Positions 1-8,155 of a DNA stretch of 41,996 bases are shown here, piece by piece; position 1 is the stretch's first letter, and each line of letters begins with the position of its first letter. A program made the position numbers and the translations under genes. The DNA lies in NCBI GenBank assembly GCA_004376375.1, contig SOJX01000012.1, forward strand, positions 1 to 41,996, read 5' to 3'. This DNA comes from Planctomycetota bacterium (GTDB lineage Bacteria; Planctomycetota; E44-bin39). The notes under the pieces are model-generated. The model saw nothing but the letters and a program-made list of their open reading frames with translations, made no database searches and was not told the DNA's origin.

Positions 1-54
1 GTACTCGGTACTCGGTACTCGGTACTCGGTACTCGGTACTCGGTACTCGGTACT
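1..54. repeat. Heptad tandem repeat, unit GTACTCG
   Basis: Seven perfect copies of GTACTCG followed by GTACT lie at the left edge and may continue outside the window. Read from another phase the unit is GGTACTC, the same GG-N5 pattern seen in other intergenic arrays here. It sits 7 bases beyond the stop codon of the acidic-protein gene. Confidence 0.95.
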
Positions 55-61
55 TTATATG

Positions 62-1702
62 CTATTCGTCAACCTCCATATCGTCATCGTCGCCCCAGTC
101 TTCGCCGAGAATATCCATCAGGCCGCCAAGCTCTTCTGAATCGACGCCTTCAATGCTTTGCAGTTCTTCTTCCCCGGTATCCTCCGAATCATCCTCAACA
201 ATCTCGTCAGCAGGAGCTTCAGGCGGTACCTCGGCGGGAGCTTCAGGCAATGCCTCCGAGGGAGCACCGACGAATTCAACGTCTACCGGAACACCCGGAA
301 GAGCATCCTGTGTTTCAGCCTGGACAGGTGGTTGTTCAGCCGGAGGCGTGGCCGGTATTTCAGCCTGCATCTTGGGTTCAGGCGGGGCCGTCAGTATATC
401 CGTATCCAGTATCGGCTGGGTCGGTGATTCAACATCCACAGCAGATTGAGGCTGAAGGTCGACCGGCGCTTCCTCATCAAAAGCACCGTCCAGCAGTTGA
501 TTCATTTCTTCCTGCGACACCTGCTCATCCAGCAGAACCGCCTCCTCAACCGGCGGCGACTCAAGCGTAACAGGTGCAGCCTCTTCAACCGGGCCACCGA
601 GCAGATCAGTAAAACCTGCTTCTGCTTCATCTCCAACCGCCGGAGCCTGTCCGGCCTCCAGCGCAGCTTCTACCAGCAGCTCCGGTAAAGCTTCCACCGG
701 CTCTTCCGGTAAAACTTCAACGGGCACAGTTTCAACGGGCGCTTCCGGCGGTGCTTCTGCAGCCACACCGTCCAGCAATAATCCAAACTCTGCGGCGAGT
801 TCCTGTTCAGTACCGGGCGTCTCCGGCGTCACCGAAACTTCCGGCTGTGGAGCCTGAAAACCCGGATCGCTGGGAGGCCGCTTGACTGCTGCTTCGGCCA
901 TCGCAGCCAGGCGCGTCATTTCCTCAGGTCCGTACGTATGCGTCTCATCGCGGCGATGCCTGGGCTCCAACATGGCCGGTTCTTCAGGCGCGGCAAAGGG
1001 CTCCGCGGTCGCAGTCACTTCGGCACCGCTGAGCAGGTCTGCGAAGTCACCTCCCAGTTCGAACTCGCCGGTATCGTCGTCTTCTTTCAGCGCCAGTAAT
1101 TCCTCAAACGCCTTTGAATTCGTCATGTCGAGGTCGTACTGCGGCGCGGGCTCCATCTCAGGGGGCACTTCCCGCTCCACAATCGGCGGCGTACCTTCCA
1201 GACTTTCGGCCAGCGGTATCAGGGCGTCGGGTGTCTGGCCGTCATAATCGTCAGGCCTGAAATCTGAAACAGGTTCGGCAGGCTCGGCTATACCGCTCAG
1301 TTCATCGGAGGGAATATCCCCCCTGGTAAGAATATCTTCGAAATGGTCGCTTTCGGCCGGTTCCGAGGTGGGTGGGGTTATTGAAGAGTCCATCTGCACC
1401 ATTTCCACCGGTAAATCAACAACAGGCTCATCATCCAGCGTAGTCGGCACCTCATCCCTAACCGAAGCTTCGAAAGGCATCGCCGGTTCCGGCTGCGGTT
1501 CAGGCTCCTGAGTCGCCTCGAAAGGAGCAGCTGCGGCAGGCATTTCCAGATCAAGAACGGCCGCATCCTGGTCCGTGGGTCCGAATCCACCGCCCGGGCG
1601 GTCGGGAGAATACAGATCAAGCGTGGAGCCATCGGCAATGTCTGCGTCTTCGCGGTAATCCACGCCTATCAGGATGCTTTTCATTATGTTTCGAAACTGC
1701 AT
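62..1702 (-). CDS. Acidic Pro/Glu/Ala-rich protein of unknown function
   Basis: I do not recognise this 546-residue protein. After a short N-terminal part (MKSILIGVDYRED, residues 7-19) it is dominated by low-complexity stretches of Glu, Pro, Ala, Val and Asp, with loose repeats such as EAPAEVPPEAP, and it ends in a strongly acidic tail (DDDDMEVDE). This suggests a long, mostly disordered, negatively charged protein. I see no signal peptide or membrane segment. Its ATG overlaps the stop codon of the AAA ATPase gene (TAATG), so the two are very probably translated together and may work together. Met7 is an alternative start; neither start has a clear Shine-Dalgarno. The composition is unusual, but the frame is open over 1.6 kb and coupled to a real gene, so I take it as coding. 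Confidence 0.8.
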   Translation of the reverse strand: MQFRNIMKSILIGVDYREDADIADGSTLDLYSPDRPGGGFGPTDQDAAVLDLEMPAAAAPFEATQEPEPQPEPAMPFEASVRDEVPTTLDDEPVVDLPVEMVQMDSSITPPTSEPAESDHFEDILTRGDIPSDELSGIAEPAEPVSDFRPDDYDGQTPDALIPLAESLEGTPPIVEREVPPEMEPAPQYDLDMTNSKAFEELLALKEDDDTGEFELGGDFADLLSGAEVTATAEPFAAPEEPAMLEPRHRRDETHTYGPEEMTRLAAMAEAAVKRPPSDPGFQAPQPEVSVTPETPGTEQELAAEFGLLLDGVAAEAPPEAPVETVPVEVLPEEPVEALPELLVEAALEAGQAPAVGDEAEAGFTDLLGGPVEEAAPVTLESPPVEEAVLLDEQVSQEEMNQLLDGAFDEEAPVDLQPQSAVDVESPTQPILDTDILTAPPEPKMQAEIPATPPAEQPPVQAETQDALPGVPVDVEFVGAPSEALPEAPAEVPPEAPADEIVEDDSEDTGEEELQSIEGVDSEELGGLMDILGEDWGDDDDMEVDE

Positions 1703-2529
1703 TATAAGTTCGCTTCCATAGCTCTGGTCGGCATGAAGTGTCCTATTTCCGCCCTGGCTTCTTCAACGACCTCAAGCCCGACCCATTCGAGTTTTCGTCC
1801 CGCCGCCGCGAACAGTGAAAAGTCACAGAGCGTATTCAAAAGCCGCGGCAGCCCTCCGGTCATGGAATGCATCGCCTCGAGCGCGTCCGGGGAAAACACG
1901 GTTTCCCTCCGGCCGGCGTATTCAAGGCGCTGCGTTACGTACCGTATCGTTTCTTCAACATTCAATCCCTGCAGGTTGTGCGCAATCTCTATGCGCGACG
2001 CCAGCGCTTCATCCTTGAGGATGAATTCGCGCATTGACTGCCCGCCCACGAGGATTATTGTGAAAATTCTGCGGTGGCCGTGCGTCAGCGAAGTCAGGAG
2101 GCGCACTTCCTCGAGGCACCGGGGCTCGCGCAGGTCCTGCACCTCGTCGAGGACGAGCAGCCCGCGCCCGCCGCTGTTGGACAGAATATGCGAAACAAGC
2201 GTGTCTATCATGCGGTACTTCTCGCGATGCTCGAAAGCGAGCCCGTAAGCCCTCCCTATCTGCACGATAAGCTCGAGGGGGTCGCTGTCGGGTATGCCGA
2301 CGTATGCGGACGCCACTCCCCTTCGCTCGCATTCACCGGCAAAAATACGGGCAACGTAGCTCTTTCCCGCGCCGGGCGGACCGGTAAGCAGCATGAGGCC
2401 CTTTTCCTCGGAGAACGCGTACAGGAGCCGCGTGAGCGCTTCCTCGTGCATCGCAGACGGAAAAAACATCTGCGGGTCGAAGTCGTTCTGAAACGGTTTT
2501 AATGAGAGGTTCCAATGGCGTTCGTACAT
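1702..2529 (-). CDS. ExeA/GspA-type AAA ATPase
   Basis: A 275-residue AAA ATPase. It opens with the ExeA/MshM-type signature MYERHWNLSLKPF followed by DPQMFF. Walker A is GPPGAGKS at residues 50-57 and Walker B is LLVLDE at 124-129; a sensor-like segment and a small helical lid follow. Family members help assemble secretins or secretion machines at the envelope (ExeA, GspA) or act as DNA-linked ATPases; there is no C-terminal peptidoglycan-binding domain here. The frame extends upstream to 2655, but I chose the ATG at 2529. The protein signature begins exactly there, a GGAG lies 7 bases upstream, and the predicted promoter at 2596-2624 would fall inside the longer version. The gene is coupled to the acidic-protein gene downstream. 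With two secretins encoded 10-20 kb away, a role in secretin assembly is plausible but only inferred. Confidence 0.9.
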   Translation of the reverse strand: MYERHWNLSLKPFQNDFDPQMFFPSAMHEEALTRLLYAFSEEKGLMLLTGPPGAGKSYVARIFAGECERRGVASAYVGIPDSDPLELIVQIGRAYGLAFEHREKYRMIDTLVSHILSNSGGRGLLVLDEVQDLREPRCLEEVRLLTSLTHGHRRIFTIILVGGQSMREFILKDEALASRIEIAHNLQGLNVEETIRYVTQRLEYAGRRETVFSPDALEAMHSMTGGLPRLLNTLCDFSLFAAAGRKLEWVGLEVVEEARAEIGHFMPTRAMEANL

Positions 2530-2565
2530 CTGCCGGCTCCGGTTCCGAATACTGTACCCGATTGA

Positions 2566-2593
2566 TAGAACAGACATTCCTGTCTGTTCATTA
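2566..2593. repeat. 28-bp interspersed hairpin repeat, copy 1
   Basis: The 28 bases are identical to 5042-5069. The core is a perfect 9-bp stem GAACAGACA / TGTCTGTTC around a TTCC loop (2568-2589). On the minus strand it lies just downstream of the -10 box at 2596-2601, so the ATPase transcript would begin at or just before this hairpin. Confidence 0.9.
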
Positions 2594-2595
2594 TT

Positions 2596-2624
2596 ATTAT
2601 AACCTAAATGCATCCGGACGGCAA
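2596..2624 (-). promoter_or_regulatory. Sigma70-like promoter of the ATPase operon
   Basis: On the minus strand TTGCCG (2619-2624) and TATAAT (2596-2601) are separated by 17 bases. The expected start of transcription is near 2589, about 60 bases before the chosen ATG at 2529. It supports the shorter ATPase start. Confidence 0.7.
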
Positions 2625-2793
2625 GGGCATGCTCGCCCGAAATGCGCTCTAACACCTATCATTAGTATTATCGGCTCCCAGGCTTCAGTTTCTTTTATCT
2701 TTTTTTTTAATGCGGAAATCCGTTCGGATGGGGTGTTTTCCAGTCCGCCCGTTGAACGGCTCGCCTGCCCGGCGCCGAAAAGGCAGGAACCGC

Positions 2794-2822
2794 TTGACCG
2801 GAAAAGGAACTGATAGTATAAT
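2794..2822 (+). promoter_or_regulatory. Sigma70-like promoter of the beta-helix/rsmE operon
   Basis: TTGACC (2794-2799) and TATAAT (2817-2822) are 17 bases apart. The start of transcription would be near 2829, leaving a leader of about 30 bases that includes a GGAG before the ATG at 2859. It is divergent from the ATPase promoter. Confidence 0.8.
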
Positions 2823-2858
2823 TTCACGATACAATACCCCTCCCCGGAGAACGAAGCC

Positions 2859-4241
2859 ATGTTCAAAAACCGGTTATATGCGCTGGGCATCTGCATTGTT
2901 CTCGCGTTAGGGATCGCGCAGATCCTGTACTCCTGCAGCAAGAAAAAACGAAGGCCGATATATTTCGGCCCCGGTACCGGCACCGGAACCGGCGTAGACC
3001 CCAGCGTGTATTTCCCGCCGTGGCACAATATCGCCCCAATCGAGGTTATTTCCTTCAGCTACGACCGCGCAAAGTCGGATGAGGAGAACGGCGCAGCGCT
3101 CGCCGACGCCATCCTCGCGCTCCAGCCCGGGCAGAAGCTGGAAATAGGCGCGGGCACATATTCCATCAACCGCTGGTTCAACGTGCTGCTGCACGGCACG
3201 GCTTCCGCGCCGATATGGATTACGGGTGCGCCCGGCGACCGGCCCGTGCTCACAAGGCCCGACAATGCTCAGAACGTCATGAACGTCGGCTCCGGCCTCG
3301 GGAGTGAATACATCTGCTTCCACGGCCTCGATTTCACGGGCGGGGACGACTTGATAAAACTCTACAAGTGCACCAACATCTGGATCGACGAGTGTTACAT
3401 CCACAATGGCGACGGGGTCGGCATCGCCGCAAACAGCGAAAACACCGACCACCTCTACATCACGCGCAACCTCATCCACGACCCCGGAGACGCGGACGAC
3501 ACCTGCGAAGGAATGTACCTCGGCGCGAACAATTCGGTCTACGTCATGACAGATTCCATAATCGCCCTCAACCATGTCCATGACTGCGGCGGCACCCAGG
3601 GCGACGGAATCGAGGTGAAGCAGGGCTCCTATAACAACTGGATCGTCGAAAACCACGTGCACGGCACCAACTATCCCTGCATACTCGTTTACGGCACGGA
3701 CGGGAACGGGATAAACATTATCGAGCGAAATATCCTCTACGACTCCAATGACAACATACTTCAGGTCCAGGGCGAGGCGATCGTCCGCAACAACCTTATG
3801 ATGGGCACCGGCGTCGGGTTCGCCAGCACCGACCACCAGGGCCAGACACTGAACCTGACATTCATACACAACACGATAATCACGCCCGGCCGTGCCGCCA
3901 ACATGTCGAGCTGGGACGGGCGCGACGGCATGATTTTCTGCAACAACGTCGTATACAGCAGAGACGCCGAATCGATCCGCTTCCCCAACGGCTCCTCCGG
4001 GGTCACCGTCATCGGCAACGTCGTCCTGGGCACCGTCACCGGCGTCTCAATCGGTTTTATAACCGGCAACGGGCTCGGGGATTTCGTCGGCGTGGCGTGG
4101 GACGCCTCCATTCGCGACGCCAATCCGTCCGGCGGAAGCCCGATAATCGGCATGGGCGACCCGAACTATGCCGTGCCGGACGACATCACCGGCAATACGC
4201 GCAAGACCGGGCTTGACAGCGGCGCGTTCGATTATCCATAG
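2859..4241 (+). CDS. Exported lipoprotein with right-handed parallel beta-helix
   Basis: A 460-residue protein. Residues 1-26 form a lipoprotein-like signal (LYSC, Cys26), so the mature protein is probably lipid-anchored in the envelope. A Lys/Arg patch and a short Gly-Thr linker (PGTGTGTGV, about residues 38-46) follow. From about residue 90 the chain shows the spaced Asn/Gly/Ile pattern of parallel beta-helix repeats: GTYSINR near 98, WITGAPGDRPVL near 118, then repeated short strands such as NNWIVENHVHG and NIIERNILYDSNDN. Such folds occur in polysaccharide lyases, NosD/CASH-like proteins and adhesins. I see no catalytic residues that would settle the substrate. The ATG has a GGAG 9 bases upstream. 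The stop TAG overlaps the GGAG used by rsmE, so the two genes are co-translated. Confidence 0.85.
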   Translation: MFKNRLYALGICIVLALGIAQILYSCSKKKRRPIYFGPGTGTGTGVDPSVYFPPWHNIAPIEVISFSYDRAKSDEENGAALADAILALQPGQKLEIGAGTYSINRWFNVLLHGTASAPIWITGAPGDRPVLTRPDNAQNVMNVGSGLGSEYICFHGLDFTGGDDLIKLYKCTNIWIDECYIHNGDGVGIAANSENTDHLYITRNLIHDPGDADDTCEGMYLGANNSVYVMTDSIIALNHVHDCGGTQGDGIEVKQGSYNNWIVENHVHGTNYPCILVYGTDGNGINIIERNILYDSNDNILQVQGEAIVRNNLMMGTGVGFASTDHQGQTLNLTFIHNTIITPGRAANMSSWDGRDGMIFCNNVVYSRDAESIRFPNGSSGVTVIGNVVLGTVTGVSIGFITGNGLGDFVGVAWDASIRDANPSGGSPIIGMGDPNYAVPDDITGNTRKTGLDSGAFDYP

Positions 4242-4253
4242 GAGCCTTCTGGT

Positions 4254-4991
4254 TTGACTCCCCTCCTCCCGCGAGTTTTTCTGAATCCGCTTCCGGACGA
4301 CACCTGCCCCCTGCCGCAGGACCAGATATCCTACCTCAACCGTGTGCGCAGGATGCAGCCCGGTGACCGGGTCGAAATTTTCGACGGCGAAGGCGGAACG
4401 CTGCCCGCGGTCCTCAAGATCAATCCGTCGGAACTGGAGAGAAGACATACCTGGATGCTTATGAAACCGGACGGCGAGCCGCAGCTGCACCCGCGGACTT
4501 CATCGGGAATCCACCTCGCCGCGACCGCGCCGAAAGGTGCGCGCTTCGACTGGATGATTGAAAAAATCCAGGAACTCGGCGTCGTCTCTTTCAGGCCCCT
4601 TGTCACCGAGCGGGCGGTGCGTACTCCCGAAAAAATCCAGGATAACCCGCGGATAAAAGCAAAACTCGTCGAAGCGATGCGCCAGTCGAGGCAGAACTAT
4701 TTCGTCGAAACCGGCGATACTATCGACTGGAAGAAGCTGCTGAACGAAAGAAAAAATTACGACCTTGCGCTCGTTATGGATTCCTCGGGAGTGTCTTTTC
4801 AGGAAATCGAAAAAAACGCGACAGGCAGCATACTTCTCGTAATCGGCCCCGAAGGCGGTCTCACTTCATCCGAACTCGATTCCGCCCGCGGAAACGATTT
4901 TCAAATCGTATCGCTCGGAAGCGGACTGCTGCGCATCGAAACCGCCGCCCTCGCCGCCATCGCCGCCGCGCGTGTTTTGTTTGAACATTAA
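4254..4991 (+). CDS. rsmE: 16S rRNA m3U1498 methyltransferase RsmE
   Basis: A 245-residue SPOUT methyltransferase. It has the N-terminal PUA-like part (PRVFLNPLP, then YLNRVRRMQPGDRVEIFDG) and the C-terminal knot signatures VIGPEGGLTSSEL and LGSGLLRIETAALAAIAAARVL. These match RsmE, which methylates N3 of U1498 in 16S rRNA using SAM. Length is normal. The final motif reads LRIETA where most relatives have LRTETA. The start is TTG at 4254; no ATG lies nearby in frame, and a GGAG at 4241-4244 overlaps the previous stop. It is the second gene of a two-gene operon with an unrelated beta-helix lipoprotein. Function is secure from the motifs. Confidence 0.95.
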   Translation: MTPLLPRVFLNPLPDDTCPLPQDQISYLNRVRRMQPGDRVEIFDGEGGTLPAVLKINPSELERRHTWMLMKPDGEPQLHPRTSSGIHLAATAPKGARFDWMIEKIQELGVVSFRPLVTERAVRTPEKIQDNPRIKAKLVEAMRQSRQNYFVETGDTIDWKKLLNERKNYDLALVMDSSGVSFQEIEKNATGSILLVIGPEGGLTSSELDSARGNDFQIVSLGSGLLRIETAALAAIAAARVLFEH

Positions 4992-4994
4992 AAC

Positions 4995-5022
4995 GTAGGG
5001 GCAAGGCATGCCTTGCCCCTAC
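4995..5022. terminator. Perfect 14-bp inverted repeat between convergent genes
   Basis: Positions 4995-5008 (GTAGGGGCAAGGCA) are the exact reverse complement of 5009-5022, with no loop. It begins 3 bases after the rsmE stop and can act as a terminator hairpin, although no U-run follows. It resembles REP-like intergenic palindromes. Confidence 0.7.
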
Positions 5023-5041
5023 ATGTGCCGCGCCCATTTGG

Positions 5042-5093
5042 TAGAACAGACATTCCTGTCTGTTCATTAATCGACAGACAAGAATGTCTGTCG
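5042..5093. repeat. Twin-hairpin repeat, copy 2
   Basis: Two hairpins lie side by side. 5044-5065 has stem GAACAGACA around TTCC; 5072-5093 has stem CGACAGACA around AGAA. The first 28 bases (5042-5069) are identical to 2566-2593. Position between convergent ends suggests a termination or REP-like role. Confidence 0.9.
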
Positions 5094-5110
5094 CACCGAT
5101 CACGGGGAGC

Positions 5111-8100
5111 CTATTCTTCCTTCTTCGCCTTCTTTATCAATTCCCGCAATCTTTTTATCTCCGCCTTCTGCGCCTCGTTTACGGCGACGGTCTCGGCGTT
5201 GGCGTTGTCGAGCGCTTCGGCGGCCTGGTCGAGGTCGGGAATACCTATCCACGCCCTTGCAAGCATTATCAGCGCAGGCGCGAAAAGTTCTTCATTGTCG
5301 GACCTGGCGATAAAAGTCCTCGCCGAATCCACGGCAATGTCGTAACGCCTGATGCGCAAAGACGCCTGCGCCAGCGCGTAATATGACGGCATGTAGTCTT
5401 CAAACCTGTGCGTGGCGTTCTGCAGAAGCTCGAACGCAAGGACGTTGAACTTGCCTGCATTGCCCTCTACAACGCCGCCTTCTCCAAGGCGAAGATAAGC
5501 AAGCCCGAGCTTGTGGTACCCGGCCGGTTCGTCGGGCGAGTATTCGACCGCGCGCATCCACGCTGTCGCCGCATTTTCCATCTTATTCAGAACCCCGTAA
5601 AGCTCTGCCGAAAATGCCCACAGCTCGGCCGCCTTTTCCGCGCTCAGGTTCGTGCTCTCGAGCGCGCGGGAAAGAGCTTCCACGCCTTTTCCCGCGTATT
5701 TCGCCTTCGCGGACTTCTCGGCAATCATCGCGCGCAACATGTAAGCCTCGCCGGCAATGGCCGCGACCGCCGGTGAAAACGGCAGATCATCGGTCACCTT
5801 AATCGCCTCCGCGAGGAAATTGTCAGCCTCCGCGGGCTCCAGTTGTTTAAGCCTTTTGCGCGCCGCCTCCACATACGAACGCGCCTTGTCCATGGATGGC
5901 AGCGCGCGCCTCGCGCGGTCCGCCTTCCGCTGGGCGATATCAAGCAATTCTCCGTAGACTTTTTTCAGCATACTCTTTTCCAGGTCGGGGAAACCTTTCA
6001 GCCGTTTCATCACCTCATCGGCACGGTCGAGGTCGCCCATCTGCTTGTAACAGATACCGAGCGGGTACAGCGGCCGCGGGTCGCCGCGGTCGAGCGCGGC
6101 CATGTCCTCGTAAAGCGCGGCCGCGACGCGGAAGCGGTACTTTTCCCTCCTGAGCACTTCCGCCGTTTTCCAGAGCCTGCTTACGACAATGCGGCGAAGC
6201 TTCGGGTCGCTTCGGGATTTTCGCACGTAAGGCTCGAGCTGCCTCTTCACACGGTCGGCCCACGTGTTTTCACCTGCTTCGACCAGGCGGGTCAGAAAGA
6301 CCAGCGTCACGTCAAGCGCATGGTCGACGCGGAGCGGGTTCTCCATCGCCGCGACCATGCGGTCCCAGAGCGATTCGGTGAGCGGAATGTCCTGGCGCCT
6401 GAGCGCGAGAATTATCGCCGCCGAAAATGCGCGGTGCGTAAAAAGGTCCAGCTTGTCGCCGCTTTTGCCGTAAAGGTCGATGGCGGCCCCGTACGCCTTC
6501 TCCGCCTCGGCGCCGTTTCCCAGCCCCCGCAGCGCCTCGCCGAAATTGTAATGATATATGCGGTACTGCGGAGAGGTTCTTATCTCCTCCCCCAGGACGT
6601 CGCTCATCGAAAGGAGCTTTTCGAGATTCCTGCACGCCACGTCATATTTCTCAAGTGCGATTGCGGTCACGGCGTAAGAGCTCAGCGACCGCAGATAAAA
6701 TCCCCTGTCGCGGGGCGCGGGGCTGGGGGCATTTTCGTATATCTCGACCGCCTTGCCGTAATGCTCGAAAGCTTTAACGTTGTTGTTCCGTTTTCGATAT
6801 TCGCCCGCAAGGCCGACCCGCATGCGCACGCAATCCGGCCGCACCCGGACGGCGGCCGCATAAAGCTTATGCGGCGATTCCCACTCCGCGTTTCTCCTTA
6901 CCGTCAGGCCGAGGAAGGCGAGGAGCACAAGCGCCATAATCGAACCGAAGATGACGCGCGTCTCAAACCTCTCCACCGGTTTCTTCAGCACCGCCAGAAC
7001 GGCAAGCACGATTCCTATCATCGGCAGGTAAAGGAAGCGCTCGGCAATCGGCTCGGGGTGCGGTACCAGGCCCGAAACCGGCGCCATGGCGATGAAAAAC
7101 ATGAAAACGCCGAACGCAAGAAGCGGGCGCTTCCTGACGCTTGCGACCGCGAAGCCGATTATTCCAAGAACAATGAGTACGGCCGGGAGCGTCGTCCACG
7201 GAGAAAAAGCTCCCTTCGACGCTGGAAAGGCGTTGAACGAGTAATCGACGCTCAGCCCGACCGGCAGGAAAATAAGACGAAAGTAATGGCAGAGCACGCG
7301 GCCAATCGTGGCAATCGAGGCGAGAAAACTCCCGCCCAGGTACGGCGTATCCGCTGCAACCTTTGCGGGATTCTTGACCGCTAGCGCAAAAACGGCAAAA
7401 AGAACGCCAGCAAGGATAATCGGCGTGTACAACGTAATCGTCCGTGCGCCGAAAACCGCGGGTACCTTCTCCGGCTTTGAGATTCTTGTTACGACATCGT
7501 AAGCAAAACACACAACCGGCAGCGTAATCGCCATCTCTTTTGAAAAAAGCGAAAGCAGGTAGGTGACGAGGATTACGACGATCCAGACCCGCGCACCCCC
7601 CGCCCTGTAGCGGAGGAAAGAGAGAAACCCGAGCAGATAGAAAAACGCGAACAGGACGTCTTTGCGTCCCGAAATATACGTTACGGCCTCCGTCTGGAGC
7701 GGATGCAGGGCAAAAACAAGCGCGCCGACAACCGCGAGGAACCGGCCTCTGAACAGGCGATGAAGAATCAGGTAAACCAGAAAAGTATTCAGGAAGTGGA
7801 ATATGATGTTGGTGATATGGAAAACGGCGGGCGTGGGTCTGCCTTCCCTGTCGCGTCCCGCAATAGCCGCGTCGAGCGCATAGGAAAGCATCCTCACGGG
7901 GCGATAGCCGGGGTCCGTCTTCGTGGGGTCTTTCTCAACGGCTTCGATATCGAACGCGTGGCCGAGTATGTTTTTGATATCGAAGTTACGGATAGCGGGG
8001 TTGTCGCGGACGATTTTCATATCGTCGAAAACGAAATCGCCCTTCACCGAATTGGCGTACGCCAGCCCGACCGCGCACGCAAGCGCAAGCAGAACGGCGA

Positions 8101-8155
8101 GCGTCGCACGAAACCCTGAATCACGGCTCATCTGTTCGGGAAGTTCCTGGTTCAT
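5111..8155 (-). CDS. TMTC-like GT-C membrane glycosyltransferase with C-terminal TPRs
   Basis: A 1014-residue protein. Residues about 17-430 hold many hydrophobic segments with GT-C features. An acidic FVFDD motif (Asp44-Asp45) sits in the first extracytoplasmic loop; YRPVRMLSYALD, FHITNIIFHFLNTFLVY, HPLQTEAVTYISGRKDVL and LFSKEMAITLP follow. This order is typical of TMTC-type and related PMT-like O-mannosyltransferases, which use polyprenyl-phosphate sugars as donors. From about residue 450 to the end the chain is helical TPR-like repeats, as in TMTC proteins. The ATG overlaps the stop of the methyltransferase gene by 4 bases (ATGA), and it is the last gene of a five-gene glycosylation cluster. 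The upstream GT2 could make its lipid-linked donor. Sugar and acceptor are unknown; the family call is firmer than the reaction. Confidence 0.85.
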   Translation of the reverse strand: MNQELPEQMSRDSGFRATLAVLLALACAVGLAYANSVKGDFVFDDMKIVRDNPAIRNFDIKNILGHAFDIEAVEKDPTKTDPGYRPVRMLSYALDAAIAGRDREGRPTPAVFHITNIIFHFLNTFLVYLILHRLFRGRFLAVVGALVFALHPLQTEAVTYISGRKDVLFAFFYLLGFLSFLRYRAGGARVWIVVILVTYLLSLFSKEMAITLPVVCFAYDVVTRISKPEKVPAVFGARTITLYTPIILAGVLFAVFALAVKNPAKVAADTPYLGGSFLASIATIGRVLCHYFRLIFLPVGLSVDYSFNAFPASKGAFSPWTTLPAVLIVLGIIGFAVASVRKRPLLAFGVFMFFIAMAPVSGLVPHPEPIAERFLYLPMIGIVLAVLAVLKKPVERFETRVIFGSIMALVLLAFLGLTVRRNAEWESPHKLYAAAVRVRPDCVRMRVGLAGEYRKRNNNVKAFEHYGKAVEIYENAPSPAPRDRGFYLRSLSSYAVTAIALEKYDVACRNLEKLLSMSDVLGEEIRTSPQYRIYHYNFGEALRGLGNGAEAEKAYGAAIDLYGKSGDKLDLFTHRAFSAAIILALRRQDIPLTESLWDRMVAAMENPLRVDHALDVTLVFLTRLVEAGENTWADRVKRQLEPYVRKSRSDPKLRRIVVSRLWKTAEVLRREKYRFRVAAALYEDMAALDRGDPRPLYPLGICYKQMGDLDRADEVMKRLKGFPDLEKSMLKKVYGELLDIAQRKADRARRALPSMDKARSYVEAARKRLKQLEPAEADNFLAEAIKVTDDLPFSPAVAAIAGEAYMLRAMIAEKSAKAKYAGKGVEALSRALESTNLSAEKAAELWAFSAELYGVLNKMENAATAWMRAVEYSPDEPAGYHKLGLAYLRLGEGGVVEGNAGKFNVLAFELLQNATHRFEDYMPSYYALAQASLRIRRYDIAVDSARTFIARSDNEELFAPALIMLARAWIGIPDLDQAAEALDNANAETVAVNEAQKAEIKRLRELIKKAKKEE

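Noticed and set aside
2907..3869. A 320-codon minus-strand frame rich in Val and Asp
   Set aside because: Mirror of the beta-helix lipoprotein, which has promoter, ribosome site and signal peptide on the plus strand.
5843..7384. A 513-codon plus-strand frame
   Set aside because: Antisense shadow of the TMTC-like gene; the translation is Arg/His-rich with no motif and no ribosome site.
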